Notes under the pieces: generated by a model
Told to the model about the DNA's origin: nothing
Seen by the model: the letters and a program-made list of their open reading frames with translations, nothing else
The model's database searches: none
Made by a program: the position numbers and the translations under genes
Origin: Pseudomonas nitroreducens
Lineage (GTDB): Bacteria > Pseudomonadota > Gammaproteobacteria > Pseudomonadales > Pseudomonadaceae
DNA: 64,000 nucleotides
Reading direction: 5' to 3'
Assembly (NCBI RefSeq): GCF_024170165.1
Contig: NZ_JALJXP010000001.1
Coordinates: 558,001 to 622,000, forward strand
Shown here: positions 42,385 through 51,256 of the stretch, in pieces
Position numbering within the stretch: position 1 is the first letter of the stretch
Layout: every line of letters begins with the position of its first letter

Positions 42385-43323
42385 ATGTCTCGCGAAATCC
42401 GTATCGCCACGCGCCAGAGCGCCCTGGCACTCTGGCAGGCCGAATACGTCAAGGCCCGCCTGGAACAGGCCCATCCCGGCCTGACCGTGACCCTCCTGCC
42501 GATGACCAGCCGCGGTGACAAGCTGTTGGACGCGCCACTGGCGAAAATCGGCGGCAAGGGCCTGTTCGTCAAGGAGCTGGAAACCGCCCTGCTGGACAAC
42601 GAAGCGGACATCGCCGTGCACTCCATGAAGGACGTGCCGATGGACTTCCCCGAAGGCCTGGGCCTGTACTGCATCTGCGAGCGTGAAGACCCGCGCGACG
42701 CCTTCGTCTCCAATACCTACGCCAGCCTCGACGACCTGCCCGCCGGCAGCGTGGTCGGCACCTCCAGCCTGCGCCGCCAGGCCCAGCTGCTGGCCAGCCG
42801 CCCGGACCTGCAGATCCGCTTCCTGCGCGGCAACGTCAACACCCGCCTGGCCAAGCTCGATGCCGGCGAGTACGACGCGATCATCCTCGCTGCCGCCGGC
42901 CTGATCCGCCTCGGCTTCGAAGACCGCATCCGTTCCTCCATCAGCGTCGAGGCCAGCCTGCCGGCTGGCGGCCAGGGCGCGGTGGGTATCGAGTGCCGCA
43001 GCGCCGACGCGGAGATCCATGCCCTGCTGCAACCGCTGCATCACCGTGAGACCGCCCTGCGCGTCACCGCCGAACGTGCGCTGAACAAGCGCCTGAACGG
43101 CGGCTGCCAGGTGCCCATCGCCTGCTACGCCATCCTCGAAGGCGACCAGCTGTGGCTGCGCGGCCTGGTTGGCCAGCCCGACGGCACCGAACTGCTGCGC
43201 GCTGAAGCCCGCGCACCGTTCGCCGAAGCCGAAACCCTCGGCGTGAAGGTCGCGGAAGATCTGCTGGGCCAGGGCGCCCAGGAAATCCTCGATGCGGTCT
43301 ACGGCGAGGCCGGTCACCCGTGA
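42385..43323 (+). CDS. hemC: Porphobilinogen deaminase HemC
   Basis: A 312-residue enzyme that polymerises four porphobilinogens to hydroxymethylbilane. The dipyrromethane-cofactor cysteine is in [16 protein letters not shown] near residue 240. Other conserved blocks are [27 protein letters not shown] and [17 protein letters not shown] 42385 gives the family N terminus; an in-frame ATG lies two codons earlier. It overlaps hemD by four bases, so the two consecutive enzymes are translationally coupled. Confidence 0.96.
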   Translation: MSREIRIATRQSALALWQAEYVKARLEQAHPGLTVTLLPMTSRGDKLLDAPLAKIGGKGLFVKELETALLDNEADIAVHSMKDVPMDFPEGLGLYCICEREDPRDAFVSNTYASLDDLPAGSVVGTSSLRRQAQLLASRPDLQIRFLRGNVNTRLAKLDAGEYDAIILAAAGLIRLGFEDRIRSSISVEASLPAGGQGAVGIECRSADAEIHALLQPLHHRETALRVTAERALNKRLNGGCQVPIACYAILEGDQLWLRGLVGQPDGTELLRAEARAPFAEAETLGVKVAEDLLGQGAQEILDAVYGEAGHP

Positions 43324-44078
43324 GCCGCTGGCGGCTGCTGCTGACCCGTCCCGAAGAGGATTGCGCGGCGCTCGCCGCCACCCTCGCCGAACACGGCATC
43401 CACGGCGACTGCCTGCCCTTGCTGGCGATCACGCCGCGGGAAGAAACCCCCGCCGAGCGCAGCCTGATCCTTGACCTGGACCGCTACTGCGCGGTTATCG
43501 TGGTCAGCAAGCCCGCGGCGCGCCTGGGCCTGGAGCGGGTCGACCGCTACTGGCCGCAAGCGCCGCTGACCCAGCGCTGGTTCACCGTCGGGGCCGCCAC
43601 GGCAGCTATCCTCGAAGACTACGGTCTGGATGTGGTCTGCCCGCAGGGTGGTGACGACAGCGAAGCCCTGCTGGCCTTGCCGGAGTTCGAGCAGGCCCTG
43701 CAGGTGCATGATCCGAAGGTGTTGATCATGCGCGGCGAGAGTGGCCGAGAATTCCTTGCCGAACGCCTGCGCGGCCAAGGCGTGATGGTCGACTATCTGG
43801 AACTCTACCGGCGCGAAATGCCGGCTTACCCCCCGGGCGAACTGCTGCGGCGAATCCAGGGGGAGCGTTTGAACGCCATCGCGGTCAGTAGTGGGCAGGG
43901 GCTCGAGCACCTGCGCCAGCTGGCGGCGGCGGATTGGCCGCAAGTCAGCGCGATGCCGTTGTTCGTGCCCAGCCCGCGGGTGGCTGAGCAGGCGCGGGAG
44001 ATGGGGGCGCTGCGAGTAATCGATTGCCGGGGCGCAAGCCCGACGGCATTAATGGAAGCGTTGAGAAGCGCCGACTAG
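43320..44078 (+). CDS. hemD: Uroporphyrinogen-III synthase HemD
   Basis: A 252-residue enzyme that cyclises hydroxymethylbilane to uroporphyrinogen III. The family is weakly conserved, but the N-terminal [20 protein letters not shown], the [18 protein letters not shown] block and the YRREMP and [11 protein letters not shown] segments are typical. The GTG start overlaps the hemC stop. hemX and hemY follow, as in other gamma-proteobacteria. Confidence 0.93.
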   Translation: MSRWRLLLTRPEEDCAALAATLAEHGIHGDCLPLLAITPREETPAERSLILDLDRYCAVIVVSKPAARLGLERVDRYWPQAPLTQRWFTVGAATAAILEDYGLDVVCPQGGDDSEALLALPEFEQALQVHDPKVLIMRGESGREFLAERLRGQGVMVDYLELYRREMPAYPPGELLRRIQGERLNAIAVSSGQGLEHLRQLAAADWPQVSAMPLFVPSPRVAEQAREMGALRVIDCRGASPTALMEALRSAD

Positions 44079-44105
44079 AACAATTTCCGAGCGAAGGATG
44101 GATCT

Positions 44106-45218
44106 GTGAGCGAAGCCGTCACTCCCCAAGAGACTTCACCAACATCGTCCAGTCCGGCCGCCGCGCCGGCCCCGCGCAAGGGCGGCACGGGCATCGCCCT
44201 GCTGGCCCTGCTGGTCGGCGCCGCCGGTCTCGCCGCTGGCGGCTGGGGCGTCTGGCAGGTCCAGCAGCTCAAGGGCGCCGAGCAGCAGCGCGCCGCGCAA
44301 CTGGAAGACGCCCGCGCCCAGGCGCAGGGCGTGCAGAGCGCCAACGCCGAGCTGAACAAGCGCCTGGATACCCTGCCCAACGCCGACGAGCTCGAAGCCC
44401 GCCGTCGCCTGGTGGTGGAACTGCAAGGCGACCAGCAGCAGCTGGCCAAGCAGGTCAAGCAGGTGCTGGGGCAGGGCCGCCAGCAATGGCGCCTGGCCGA
44501 GTCCGAGCACCTGTTGCGTCTGGCCGCGCTGCGTCTCTCCGCGCTGCAGGACATCGACAGCGCCATCGAGCTGGTCCAGGGCGCCGACGACATCCTTCGT
44601 GTGAACAACGATCCGGGCGCCTTCGCTGCTCGCGCGCAACTGGCCAAGAGCCTCGAAGCGCTACGTGCGTTGCCCCAGCCCGACCGCACTGGTCTGTTCC
44701 TGCAATTGGGCGCGCTGCGCGACCAGGCTGCCCAGCTGCAACCGCTGAACCCCGCCTTCAAGCCCTCCGACACCGGCACTGGCCCGAACACCGCCTGGAG
44801 CGACGGCAACGACCGCTGGAGCGAGTGGTGGGACCGCGTCTCGCAGTACGTGCGCATCGATTTCAATGCCGGACAGGACATTCGCCCGCTGCTTTCCGGC
44901 CAGCAACTGGACCGCGTCCGCCTTGCCCTGAGCCTCGCCCTGGAGCAGGCGCAGTGGGCCGCGTTGAACGGCAAGCAGGACGTCTACGAGCAGGCGCTGA
45001 AACAGGCCAGGCAGATCGTCAGCGACTTCTTCAACGCCGACCTCGCCGACAGCCGCGCGCTGGTCGCGCGCCTGGATGAGCTGAGTGGCCAGGCCGTCAC
45101 CGTGCAGACGCCGGACCTCGGCCCGGCCCTGAGTTCGCTGCAGGCCTACCTGTCGCGCCGCGAGAATGCGGTGCAACAGCAGGAGGCAGTGGCGCCCGAC
45201 GCGGGGACCCAGCCATGA
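44106..45218 (+). CDS. hemX: HemX family membrane protein
   Basis: A 370-residue protein with a Ser/Pro/Ala-rich N terminus, one transmembrane helix near residues 28-48 (TGIALLALLVGAAGLAAGGW) and a long periplasmic helical part with coiled-coil character. This matches HemX, once annotated as a uroporphyrinogen methyltransferase but without the enzyme fold; its exact role is unclear. The start is GTG with GAAGGATGGATCT upstream. Its stop overlaps the hemY start by four bases. Confidence 0.9.
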   Translation: MSEAVTPQETSPTSSSPAAAPAPRKGGTGIALLALLVGAAGLAAGGWGVWQVQQLKGAEQQRAAQLEDARAQAQGVQSANAELNKRLDTLPNADELEARRRLVVELQGDQQQLAKQVKQVLGQGRQQWRLAESEHLLRLAALRLSALQDIDSAIELVQGADDILRVNNDPGAFAARAQLAKSLEALRALPQPDRTGLFLQLGALRDQAAQLQPLNPAFKPSDTGTGPNTAWSDGNDRWSEWWDRVSQYVRIDFNAGQDIRPLLSGQQLDRVRLALSLALEQAQWAALNGKQDVYEQALKQARQIVSDFFNADLADSRALVARLDELSGQAVTVQTPDLGPALSSLQAYLSRRENAVQQQEAVAPDAGTQP

Positions 45219-46447
45219 GCCGCTTCTACGTCCTGATCCTTGCGGTGGTTCTGGCGGCCACCCTGGTCGGGTTGGCCGTCGCCGAGCAGTCCGGCTACGT
45301 GCTGATCGCCTACAAGAGCTTCCGCTACGAATCCAGCCTGTGGACCTTCCTCGCGCTGCTGGTGGTGTTCTGGGTGATCTACCTCGCCGTGCGCCTGGTG
45401 CTACGTCTGTTGGGGGTCTCCGGCCGAGTGGTGAATCCCTGGTCGCGCTTCAACCGCCGCCGTCGCTCGCAACTGGCCGAGGAACATGGCCAGCGCGATC
45501 TCGCCGAAGGGCACTGGACGCAGGCGCTGCGTCACCTGCGTCGTGCCGCCGAGCTGAGTGATCGCCCGCTGCCGCATTACCTGGGCGCTGCCCGCGCGGC
45601 CAACGAGCTGGGCAAGATCGAAGAGTGCGACGAGTTGCTGGACCGTGCCCAGGAGCGCGAGCCCGGCTCCGAGCTTGCGGTGGGTCTTACCCGCGCTCAA
45701 CTGCTGATCAATCGTGGCGACTTCGCCCGCGCCCGCGTGGTGCTGGACAAGCTGCACCAGGATCACCCGCGCCACCCGACCGTGCTGCGCCTGCTCCAGC
45801 AGCTCTACGTCAGCCTCCACGAATGGCAGGCGCTGTGCGTGCTGTTGCCGGAGCTGCGCAAGGAGCGTGTGCTGCAGAACGCCGAGCTGGCTGACCTGGA
45901 GCGCCGCACCTGGATGGCCGCGCTGGGCGAGGCGGGCGAGCAGGGCATCGGCCAGGGCGAAAGCAGCCTGCAGCCGCTGACCCAGCGCTGGCAGAACGTG
46001 CCCTCCAATCTTCGCGCGCAGCCGCCGCTGGTGGCTGCCTACGCCGAGCAGTTGCTGCGTCTGGGCGCGCCGGAAGAGGCCGAAGAAGTGCTGCGCAAGG
46101 CGCTCAAGGAAGGCTACGACAGCCGTCTGGTGCACCTCTATGGCCGCGCCCGCGGCCGCGACGGCGCGCACCAGCTGAAGACCGCCGAAGGCTGGCTGAA
46201 GCAGCAGGGCGACGATCCCGAACTGCTGCTGACTCTCGGCCGCCTGTGCCTGCAGAACAAGCTGTGGGGCAAGGCGCGCGAGTACCTGGAAGCCAGTCTG
46301 GCCCGCCAGCGCAGCGCGGAAACCTGCGCTGAACTGGCGCGTCTGCTGGCGCAACTGGGCGAAGTGGAGCGCAGCAACCAGCTGTTCCAGGAAGGCCTGG
46401 GCCTGCTGGCTCCACCTGTTTCACTGCCGGTGGCGGTGCGCGCCTGA
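45215..46447 (+). CDS. hemY: HemY family TPR membrane protein
   Basis: A 410-residue protein with two N-terminal membrane helices (residues 4-22 and 42-65) and a cytoplasmic or periplasmic TPR-like region. The conserved HemY block is RSQLAEEHGQRDLAEGHWTQA near residue 87, and repeats such as LPHYLGAARAANELGK and LVHLYGRARG follow. It ends the hemCDXY operon. It is not the protoporphyrinogen oxidase HemY of Gram-positives. A strong bidirectional terminator follows. Confidence 0.91.
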   Translation: MSRFYVLILAVVLAATLVGLAVAEQSGYVLIAYKSFRYESSLWTFLALLVVFWVIYLAVRLVLRLLGVSGRVVNPWSRFNRRRRSQLAEEHGQRDLAEGHWTQALRHLRRAAELSDRPLPHYLGAARAANELGKIEECDELLDRAQEREPGSELAVGLTRAQLLINRGDFARARVVLDKLHQDHPRHPTVLRLLQQLYVSLHEWQALCVLLPELRKERVLQNAELADLERRTWMAALGEAGEQGIGQGESSLQPLTQRWQNVPSNLRAQPPLVAAYAEQLLRLGAPEEAEEVLRKALKEGYDSRLVHLYGRARGRDGAHQLKTAEGWLKQQGDDPELLLTLGRLCLQNKLWGKAREYLEASLARQRSAETCAELARLLAQLGEVERSNQLFQEGLGLLAPPVSLPVAVRA

Positions 46448-46463
46448 TCCTGTCGACGTGAGT

Positions 46464-46491
46464 GAAAACGGCGCCCGAGGGCGCCGTTTTC
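46464..46491. terminator. Bidirectional intrinsic terminator
   Basis: GAAAACGGCGCCC-GA-GGGCGCCGTTTTC is a nearly perfect palindrome with A and T runs at its ends. It separates the convergent hemY and sugar dehydrogenase genes. Confidence 0.9.
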
Positions 46492-46495
46492 GTTG

Positions 46496-47581
46496 TCAGG
46501 GATTGCCGTAGTGGATGCGGTAGATCGCGCCGTTCTGGTCATCACTGACCAGCAGCGATCCGTCCGGGGCGACCAGCACGTCAGCTGGCCTCCCGTGAAC
46601 CCCGCCATCCTTGTCGAGCCAGCCTTCGGCGAACACGCTCTGGCGCTTCAGCGTGCCGTCCTCGTTGAGCTCGACCCGCGCCACCCGGTAGCCGATCTTC
46701 CGCGTGCGGTTCCACGAGCCGTGCTCGGCGATGAACAGGTTGTCGCGGTATTCGACGGGGAACTGCTCGCCGGTGTAGAAGCGCAGGCCGAGCGCAGCGA
46801 CGTGGGGGCCGAGCTTGGCCACTGGCGGGGTGAAGGACGAGCAGGGAGTTCTGCCTTCCTCGGGGTCGGCAATATCGCCCTGGTGGCAGTCCGGATAGCC
46901 GAAGTCCTCGCCCACCTTGCTGACCTTGTTCAGTTCATCGTCGGGCTTGTCGTCGCCGAGCAGGTCGCGGCCGTTGTCGGTGAACCACAGCTGCTTCGTC
47001 TGCGGATGCCAGGTGAAGCCGACGGTGTTGCGGATGCCGTAGGCGACCACTTCCCGCGCGCTGCCATCGGCGTTCATGCGCTGCAGGTTGGCGTATTGCT
47101 CGCGGTCCGGTCGGCAGATGTTGCAGGGCGCGCCGACCGGTACGTAGAGCTTGTCGTCCGGGCCGAAGGCGATGAATTTCCAACCATGCGCGGTCTCCTT
47201 CGGGAACTGCGCCGGCAGCTCTTCGGCCTTGGGAGGTGCGTCGAGGTGCGCTTCGATGTCGCGCAGCACGACAATGCGGTTGATCGACGACACGTACAGG
47301 TCGCCTTTGTGGAAGGTCACGCCCACGGGCATCTGCAGGCCATCGGCGATTACCTTCACCTGGCCGTCAGGCTTCACCGCGAAGACCTTGTCGGCGGAGC
47401 GACTGCCCACGAACAGCGTACCCCTTTCGCCCCAGGCCATGGCGCGGGCGCCCGGCACCTGGTCGGTGAGCAGGCTGATGTGGAAGCCTTCAGGGAGTCG
47501 GATCTGGCTGAGGTCGGTGGCGGCAATTGCCGGCGATGCTGTCAGTGAAAGCAGCGAGAAAAGCAGGAAATGACGACGCAT
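46496..47581 (-). CDS. PQQ-dependent sugar/sorbosone dehydrogenase-like protein
   Basis: A 361-residue periplasmic protein with a signal peptide ending ASPAIAA. It has the glucose/sorbosone dehydrogenase beta-propeller pattern: ARAMAWGERGTLFVGSR, GRDLLGDDKPDDELN, FGYPDCHQGDIADP and LFIAEHGSWNRTRKIGYRV, read in pieces. Family members oxidise aldoses or sorbosone using PQQ; the substrate is unknown and not all members are proven enzymes. Two cysteines in NICRP and PDCHQ are probably disulfide-bonded. The gene appears monocistronic and divergent from dsbB. Confidence 0.85.
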   Translation of the reverse strand: MRRHFLLFSLLSLTASPAIAATDLSQIRLPEGFHISLLTDQVPGARAMAWGERGTLFVGSRSADKVFAVKPDGQVKVIADGLQMPVGVTFHKGDLYVSSINRIVVLRDIEAHLDAPPKAEELPAQFPKETAHGWKFIAFGPDDKLYVPVGAPCNICRPDREQYANLQRMNADGSAREVVAYGIRNTVGFTWHPQTKQLWFTDNGRDLLGDDKPDDELNKVSKVGEDFGYPDCHQGDIADPEEGRTPCSSFTPPVAKLGPHVAALGLRFYTGEQFPVEYRDNLFIAEHGSWNRTRKIGYRVARVELNEDGTLKRQSVFAEGWLDKDGGVHGRPADVLVAPDGSLLVSDDQNGAIYRIHYGNP

Positions 47582-47697
47582 GGCAGGAATTCCCGGATGA
47601 GTGCCACGGCCAGTCTAGACACTCGCCTTGAACTGATCGTCGTGTTTCCACTACCGTAGCGGCCTTTCCTGCAACAGCGCTTTTCAGCGGAGCCGCC

Positions 47698-48183
47698 ATG
47701 AACCTGGCCAGCCCTCGTTCCCTGTTCTTCCTTGCCTTCCTCGCCTGCGTCGCCTTGCTCGGCACCGGCTTCTACCTGCAGTACGTGGTCGGGCTGGAGC
47801 CTTGTCCGCTGTGCATCCTGCAGCGCATCTTCTTCGCCGGCTGCGGTCTGTTCTCGCTGATCGCCGCTCTACATGGCCGTGCGCCGCGCGTGTACTCGCT
47901 GCTGATTCTGCTCAGTGCCCTGGGTGGTGCCGGCACCGCAGGCCGTCAGATCTGGCTGCAGACCCTGCCGCCGGACCAGCTGCCGTCCTGCCTGCCGCCG
48001 CTGGATTTCATGCTCGAAAGCATGCCCTACACGCAGATTCTCTACACCATGTTCCACGGTTCGGCCGACTGCGCCGAGGTGACCTGGACCCTGCTCGGCA
48101 TGAGTATCGCGGAGTGGAGCCTGCTGGCCTTCGTCGGTTACGCCCTGTTCGCCATCGTGCAGTTCTTCCGCCGCCGCGGCTGA
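47698..48183 (+). CDS. dsbB: DsbB-type disulfide bond formation protein
   Basis: A 161-residue inner-membrane protein with four predicted helices. It has the DsbB catalytic pair in [10 protein letters not shown] near residues 36-41 and the second periplasmic pair in LPSCLPP and SADCAE. It reoxidises DsbA and passes electrons to quinones. P. aeruginosa carries two such genes; the one beside algQ is called dsbH or dsbB2, and this corresponds by synteny. Confidence 0.92.
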   Translation: MNLASPRSLFFLAFLACVALLGTGFYLQYVVGLEPCPLCILQRIFFAGCGLFSLIAALHGRAPRVYSLLILLSALGGAGTAGRQIWLQTLPPDQLPSCLPPLDFMLESMPYTQILYTMFHGSADCAEVTWTLLGMSIAEWSLLAFVGYALFAIVQFFRRRG

Positions 48184-48440
48184 GGGTCGCATCGCAATTC
48201 GCCATGGCCTGCGTCCCATCGGTGCAGGCCAGAGGCGTCGCGGTCTGTCGATTAAACGCCCGTATGAATTTTCCCGCGGCCGGTGTCTTGAAGGCGGCAA
48301 CGGGCGGGCATACTCTGGTTTTCCACTCCGTCGGAAAGCCGCCGCCGAACAAGCTTCACACATCGCGGATGTCGAGATTCGACAGAATATTGTCCCGGGG
48401 CGGACCTAGCCGGGACGGCGAAAAGGGAAGTGAGGACAAC

Positions 48441-48908
48441 ATGCTCGAGAGCTGCCGTAATGCCCAGGAACGTTGGGGAGGCGTACACCAGCTGATCGAC
48501 CGCTGGTTGCGGGATCGACATGAATTGGTCCGGGCATTCGATTCCCTGGACGGTGTCCAGGCGCCGAAGACCAATGCCGAGAACCTGCAGAGCTTCTGCC
48601 AGCTTCTGCTCGACTACGTATCGGCGGGCCACTTCGAGGTCTACGAACAACTGATGAACGAGGCGCAGGCCTTCGGTGATACGCGCGGCCTGGAACTGGC
48701 CAAGCAGATCTACCCGCGCCTGGAGACCATCACCGCCAATGCACTGAACTTCAACGACCGCTGCGACAACGGCGATTGCCGCGAAGGCACCTGCCTGACC
48801 AGCGAGCTGAAAAGCCTGCGCCAGCAACTGCACGAACGCTTCGAACTGGAAGACTGCCTGATCGAAGTACTGCACAACTCCCACGAGCAGAAAGCCGTTA
48901 CGGCCTGA
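48441..48908 (+). CDS. algQ: AlgQ (Rsd-like anti-sigma factor)
   Basis: A 155-residue protein of the Rsd/AlgQ family, which binds the housekeeping sigma factor. It starts [20 protein letters not shown] and includes [20 protein letters not shown]-type helices (here [17 protein letters not shown]) and [16 protein letters not shown]. In Pseudomonas AlgQ affects alginate, siderophore and nucleotide metabolism. ATG 48441 follows TGAGGACAAC. A terminator follows. Confidence 0.93.
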   Translation: MLESCRNAQERWGGVHQLIDRWLRDRHELVRAFDSLDGVQAPKTNAENLQSFCQLLLDYVSAGHFEVYEQLMNEAQAFGDTRGLELAKQIYPRLETITANALNFNDRCDNGDCREGTCLTSELKSLRQQLHERFELEDCLIEVLHNSHEQKAVTA

Positions 48909-49571
48909 GCGAAGGGACGTCCGACAACGGCGCGGGTGCCTCCAGCACTCGCGCCGTTGTCGTTTTGAGTCCGGGCTGTTCATGCGATCGCGGGCGAAGT
49001 CCGTTCCTGCCCAAGGTTCACCCCTCCGCGCAGGAGCGGATGTCTGTCGGCGATGTATCGAGCCGCGTACCAGGATCCGCAGCGCTGAAAGTTCGCGCCG
49101 TTCGGCAGCTTGCAGCGGTGCTGGCGCAGTCTTTTTCGGGCCCTGGTTCACGGCTGGAAATGGATCGCCAGGGTGACTGTGAAGGCGTGTTCGCGCGAGC
49201 ATTTCCACTGTGTCCTGATCGCGATTTCGGCGTCGTGCTGGTGCGCCGCTAACGCCGCGCAATCCGCCTTCATCGGGGCCTTCAGGCAGTGTTCCGAAAG
49301 CTCTGCGACGGGCATCCCAGGCGTGTCGGGGAAATATTTTTTCATCCGTCAAACGCCCGTGCCACGGGCGTTTGCGCCGCCACGACGGTTGCGTCAATGG
49401 AACCAAGTGCGAGATGCGGCGTCACTGGGTGAGTGAAAAAACGCGCCTTCGCGCACTGCTGAAAACCCCTGAAGCCAATGCCTGCTGCGGCCTGCAGCAC
49501 AATAGGGACATTGGCGAGAGGCCATCAGCGGGGCTAGTATGGGCGCAACCACGTCCGCCAGGAGGCACGTC
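48909..49571. other. Long intergenic region between algQ and algP
   Basis: These 663 bases hold the algQ terminator (48923-48966) and a ten-base-stem palindrome CAAACGCCCG-N5-CGGGCGTTTG (49350-49374) with an AT-rich stretch (AAATATTTTTT) just before it. No open frame has a recognisable product. In P. aeruginosa I recall an FKBP-type isomerase gene here; none is seen. A small RNA is possible but not shown. Confidence 0.5.
48923..48966 (+). terminator. Intrinsic terminator after algQ
   Basis: GACAACGGCGCGGGTGC and GCACTCGCGCCGTTGTC pair almost fully, followed by GTTTT. It starts 14 bases after the algQ stop codon. Confidence 0.88.
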
Positions 49572-50741
49572 ATGTCGGCCAACAAGAAACCCGTCACTAC
49601 CCCTCTGCACCTGCTGCACCAGTTGTCCAACAGTCTGATCGAACACCTCGAAGGTGCCTGCAAGCAGGCGCTTGTCGATTCCGAAAAGCTGCTCGCCAAG
49701 CTCGAGAAACAGCGCGGCAAGGCTCAGGAGAAGCTGCACAACGCACGCACCAAGCTGCAGGACGCGTCCAAGGCCGGCAAGGCGAAGGCGCAGGCCAAGG
49801 CCAAGTCGAGCATCGCTGAGCTCGATGGCGTGCTGGATGTTCTGAAGGCCCGCCAGACTGAAACCCGTGCCTACATCGCCAACCTCAAGCGCGATGTGCA
49901 GGAGAGCCTGAAGCTCGCCCAGGGCGTGACCAAGGTGAAGGAAGCCGCTGGCAAATCCCTCGCTACCCGCAAGCCGGTTGCTGCCGCAAAACCGGTTGCC
50001 AAGGCCGCTGCCAAACCGGCTGCCAAGCCGGCCGTGAAAGCTGCCGCCAAGCCTGCCGCCAAAGCTGCAGCAAAACCCGCGGCCAAGCCTGCTGCGAAGC
50101 CGGCCGCCAAGGTTGCCGCTGCCAAGCCCGCGGCTAAAGTTGCTGCGAAACCCGCGGCCAAACCGGCTGCCAAGCCTGCCGCTAAAGCAGCTGCCAAGCC
50201 CGCTGCCAAACCCGCCGCGCGCACCGCTGCCGCCAAGCCTGCCGCTGCCAAGCCGGCTGCCAAGGCTGCCGCTAAACCCGCCGCTAAACCCGCCGCCAAG
50301 CCGGCTGCAAAAGCTGCCGCGAAACCGGCTGCCAAGCCTGCTGCCGCCAAGCCCGCCGCTGCCGCCAAACCGGCTGCTGCGAAGCCCGCTGCCAAGCCGG
50401 CCGCCAAGCCTGCTGCGAAAGCCGCCGCTAAACCGGCTGCCAAACCTGCTGCCGCCAAGCCCGCCGCTGCCGCCAAACCGGCTGCTGCAAAGCCTGCCGC
50501 GAAGCCCGCTGCCGCTGCCAAACCGGCCGCCAAGCCCGCTGCGAAACCGGCTGCCAAGCCGGCCGTGAAGGCTGCCGCCAAACCGGCTGCGGCCAAGCCC
50601 GCCGTGGCTGCCAAGCCGGCCGCTCCGGCTGCTCCGAGCGCCCCGGCTGCTCAGCCGAGCACTCCGGCCGCTACCCCGGTTGCCAGCGCCACTCCGGCAC
50701 CGGCTGCTCCGGCCAGCAGCAACTCCTCCAGCGCTTCCTGA
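49572..50741 (+). CDS. algP: AlgP, histone H1-like repeat protein
   Basis: A 389-residue protein. The first roughly 130 residues form a helical domain (LLHQLSNSLIEHLEGACKQA, LAKLEKQRGKAQEKLHNART). The remainder is a tract of KPAA-type repeats to about residue 350, then a Pro/Ala/Ser tail. AlgP of P. aeruginosa has this histone H1-like tail and is tied to alginate regulation by DNA binding. AGGAGG lies eight bases before ATG 49572. The repeat tract contains near-identical stretches of about 50 bases and is prone to length change. Confidence 0.9.
   Translation: MSANKKPVTTPLHLLHQLSNSLIEHLEGACKQALVDSEKLLAKLEKQRGKAQEKLHNARTKLQDASKAGKAKAQAKAKSSIAELDGVLDVLKARQTETRAYIANLKRDVQESLKLAQGVTKVKEAAGKSLATRKPVAAAKPVAKAAAKPAAKPAVKAAAKPAAKAAAKPAAKPAAKPAAKVAAAKPAAKVAAKPAAKPAAKPAAKAAAKPAAKPAARTAAAKPAAAKPAAKAAAKPAAKPAAKPAAKAAAKPAAKPAAAKPAAAAKPAAAKPAAKPAAKPAAKAAAKPAAKPAAAKPAAAAKPAAAKPAAKPAAAAKPAAKPAAKPAAKPAVKAAAKPAAAKPAVAAKPAAPAAPSAPAAQPSTPAATPVASATPAPAAPASSNSSSAS
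50024..50620. repeat. KPAA-coding tandem repeat tract in algP
   Basis: Twelve-base units coding Lys-Pro-Ala-Ala recur with variants in A/G at third positions. A block of about 50 bases beginning CCTGCTGCCGCCAAGCCCGC is present at both 50338 and 50447. Because the units share sequence, slippage and recombination could change repeat number without shifting frame. Confidence 0.8.
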
Positions 50742-50744
50742 GGC

Positions 50745-51209
50745 TCAGGAGAGGCTCGCCGCGGTGTGCAGGGTTTCCCGCGCATCGCGGCGCAAGCCGC
50801 CCGCTTCACCTGTCGCGGCTTCCAGCCAGCGCGCCAGGTCCTCCGCTTCATCCCGTGGCCAATCCTGCGCCACCGTCTCCAGTCTTCCCAGCAGCACCTT
50901 TTCCGCTTCCAGTTCGAGCTGTTTGACTCGCTCGCGCAATGGCGCCAGCTGCGCATCCTGCTCCGCCGATTCCCGCCAGCGCTGACGCAGCGAACGCAAA
51001 GGCACAACCACCTCTTCGCGCCATCCCTGCGCCGTGCTTTCCAGCTCGCTCATTCGCGCCGCCGCGAAGGCCACGCCAGTGCCGCCCAGCCACGCTGCAG
51101 CGAGCACCAGGCAGACATCCGCGCCGCCTTCCTGCAGGGTCAGGCAAGCCGCCTCAACCCCAGGGCGGGCGTAGAGTTTCAGTGCATACGACCAGACATC
51201 ATCAGACAT
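50745..51209 (-). CDS. TIGR02444 family protein
   Basis: A 154-residue protein of the uncharacterised TIGR02444 (DUF2390) family. The conserved start WSYALKLYARPGVEAACLTL and the LEAEKVLLGRLE helix are visible. It has one weakly hydrophobic segment near residues 33-50 but no signal peptide. Its gene is convergent with algP (stop codons three bases apart) and divergent from the ABC-F gene. In other pseudomonads the homologue has the same neighbours. Confidence 0.8.
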   Translation of the reverse strand: MSDDVWSYALKLYARPGVEAACLTLQEGGADVCLVLAAAWLGGTGVAFAAARMSELESTAQGWREEVVVPLRSLRQRWRESAEQDAQLAPLRERVKQLELEAEKVLLGRLETVAQDWPRDEAEDLARWLEAATGEAGGLRRDARETLHTAASLS

Positions 51210-51256
51210 AGAGCACCCACAGCGATTGCCAGGCGAAGCTGATAAACTCCGCCGCC

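Noticed and set aside
48909-49571. Pseudogene of an FKBP isomerase between algQ and algP
   Set aside because: None of the frames translated here shows FKBP motifs, so there is no evidence of a decayed copy.
50024-50620. Regular repeats that could suggest a CRISPR array
   Set aside because: The repeats are 12-base coding units for KPAA inside algP, with no unique spacers.
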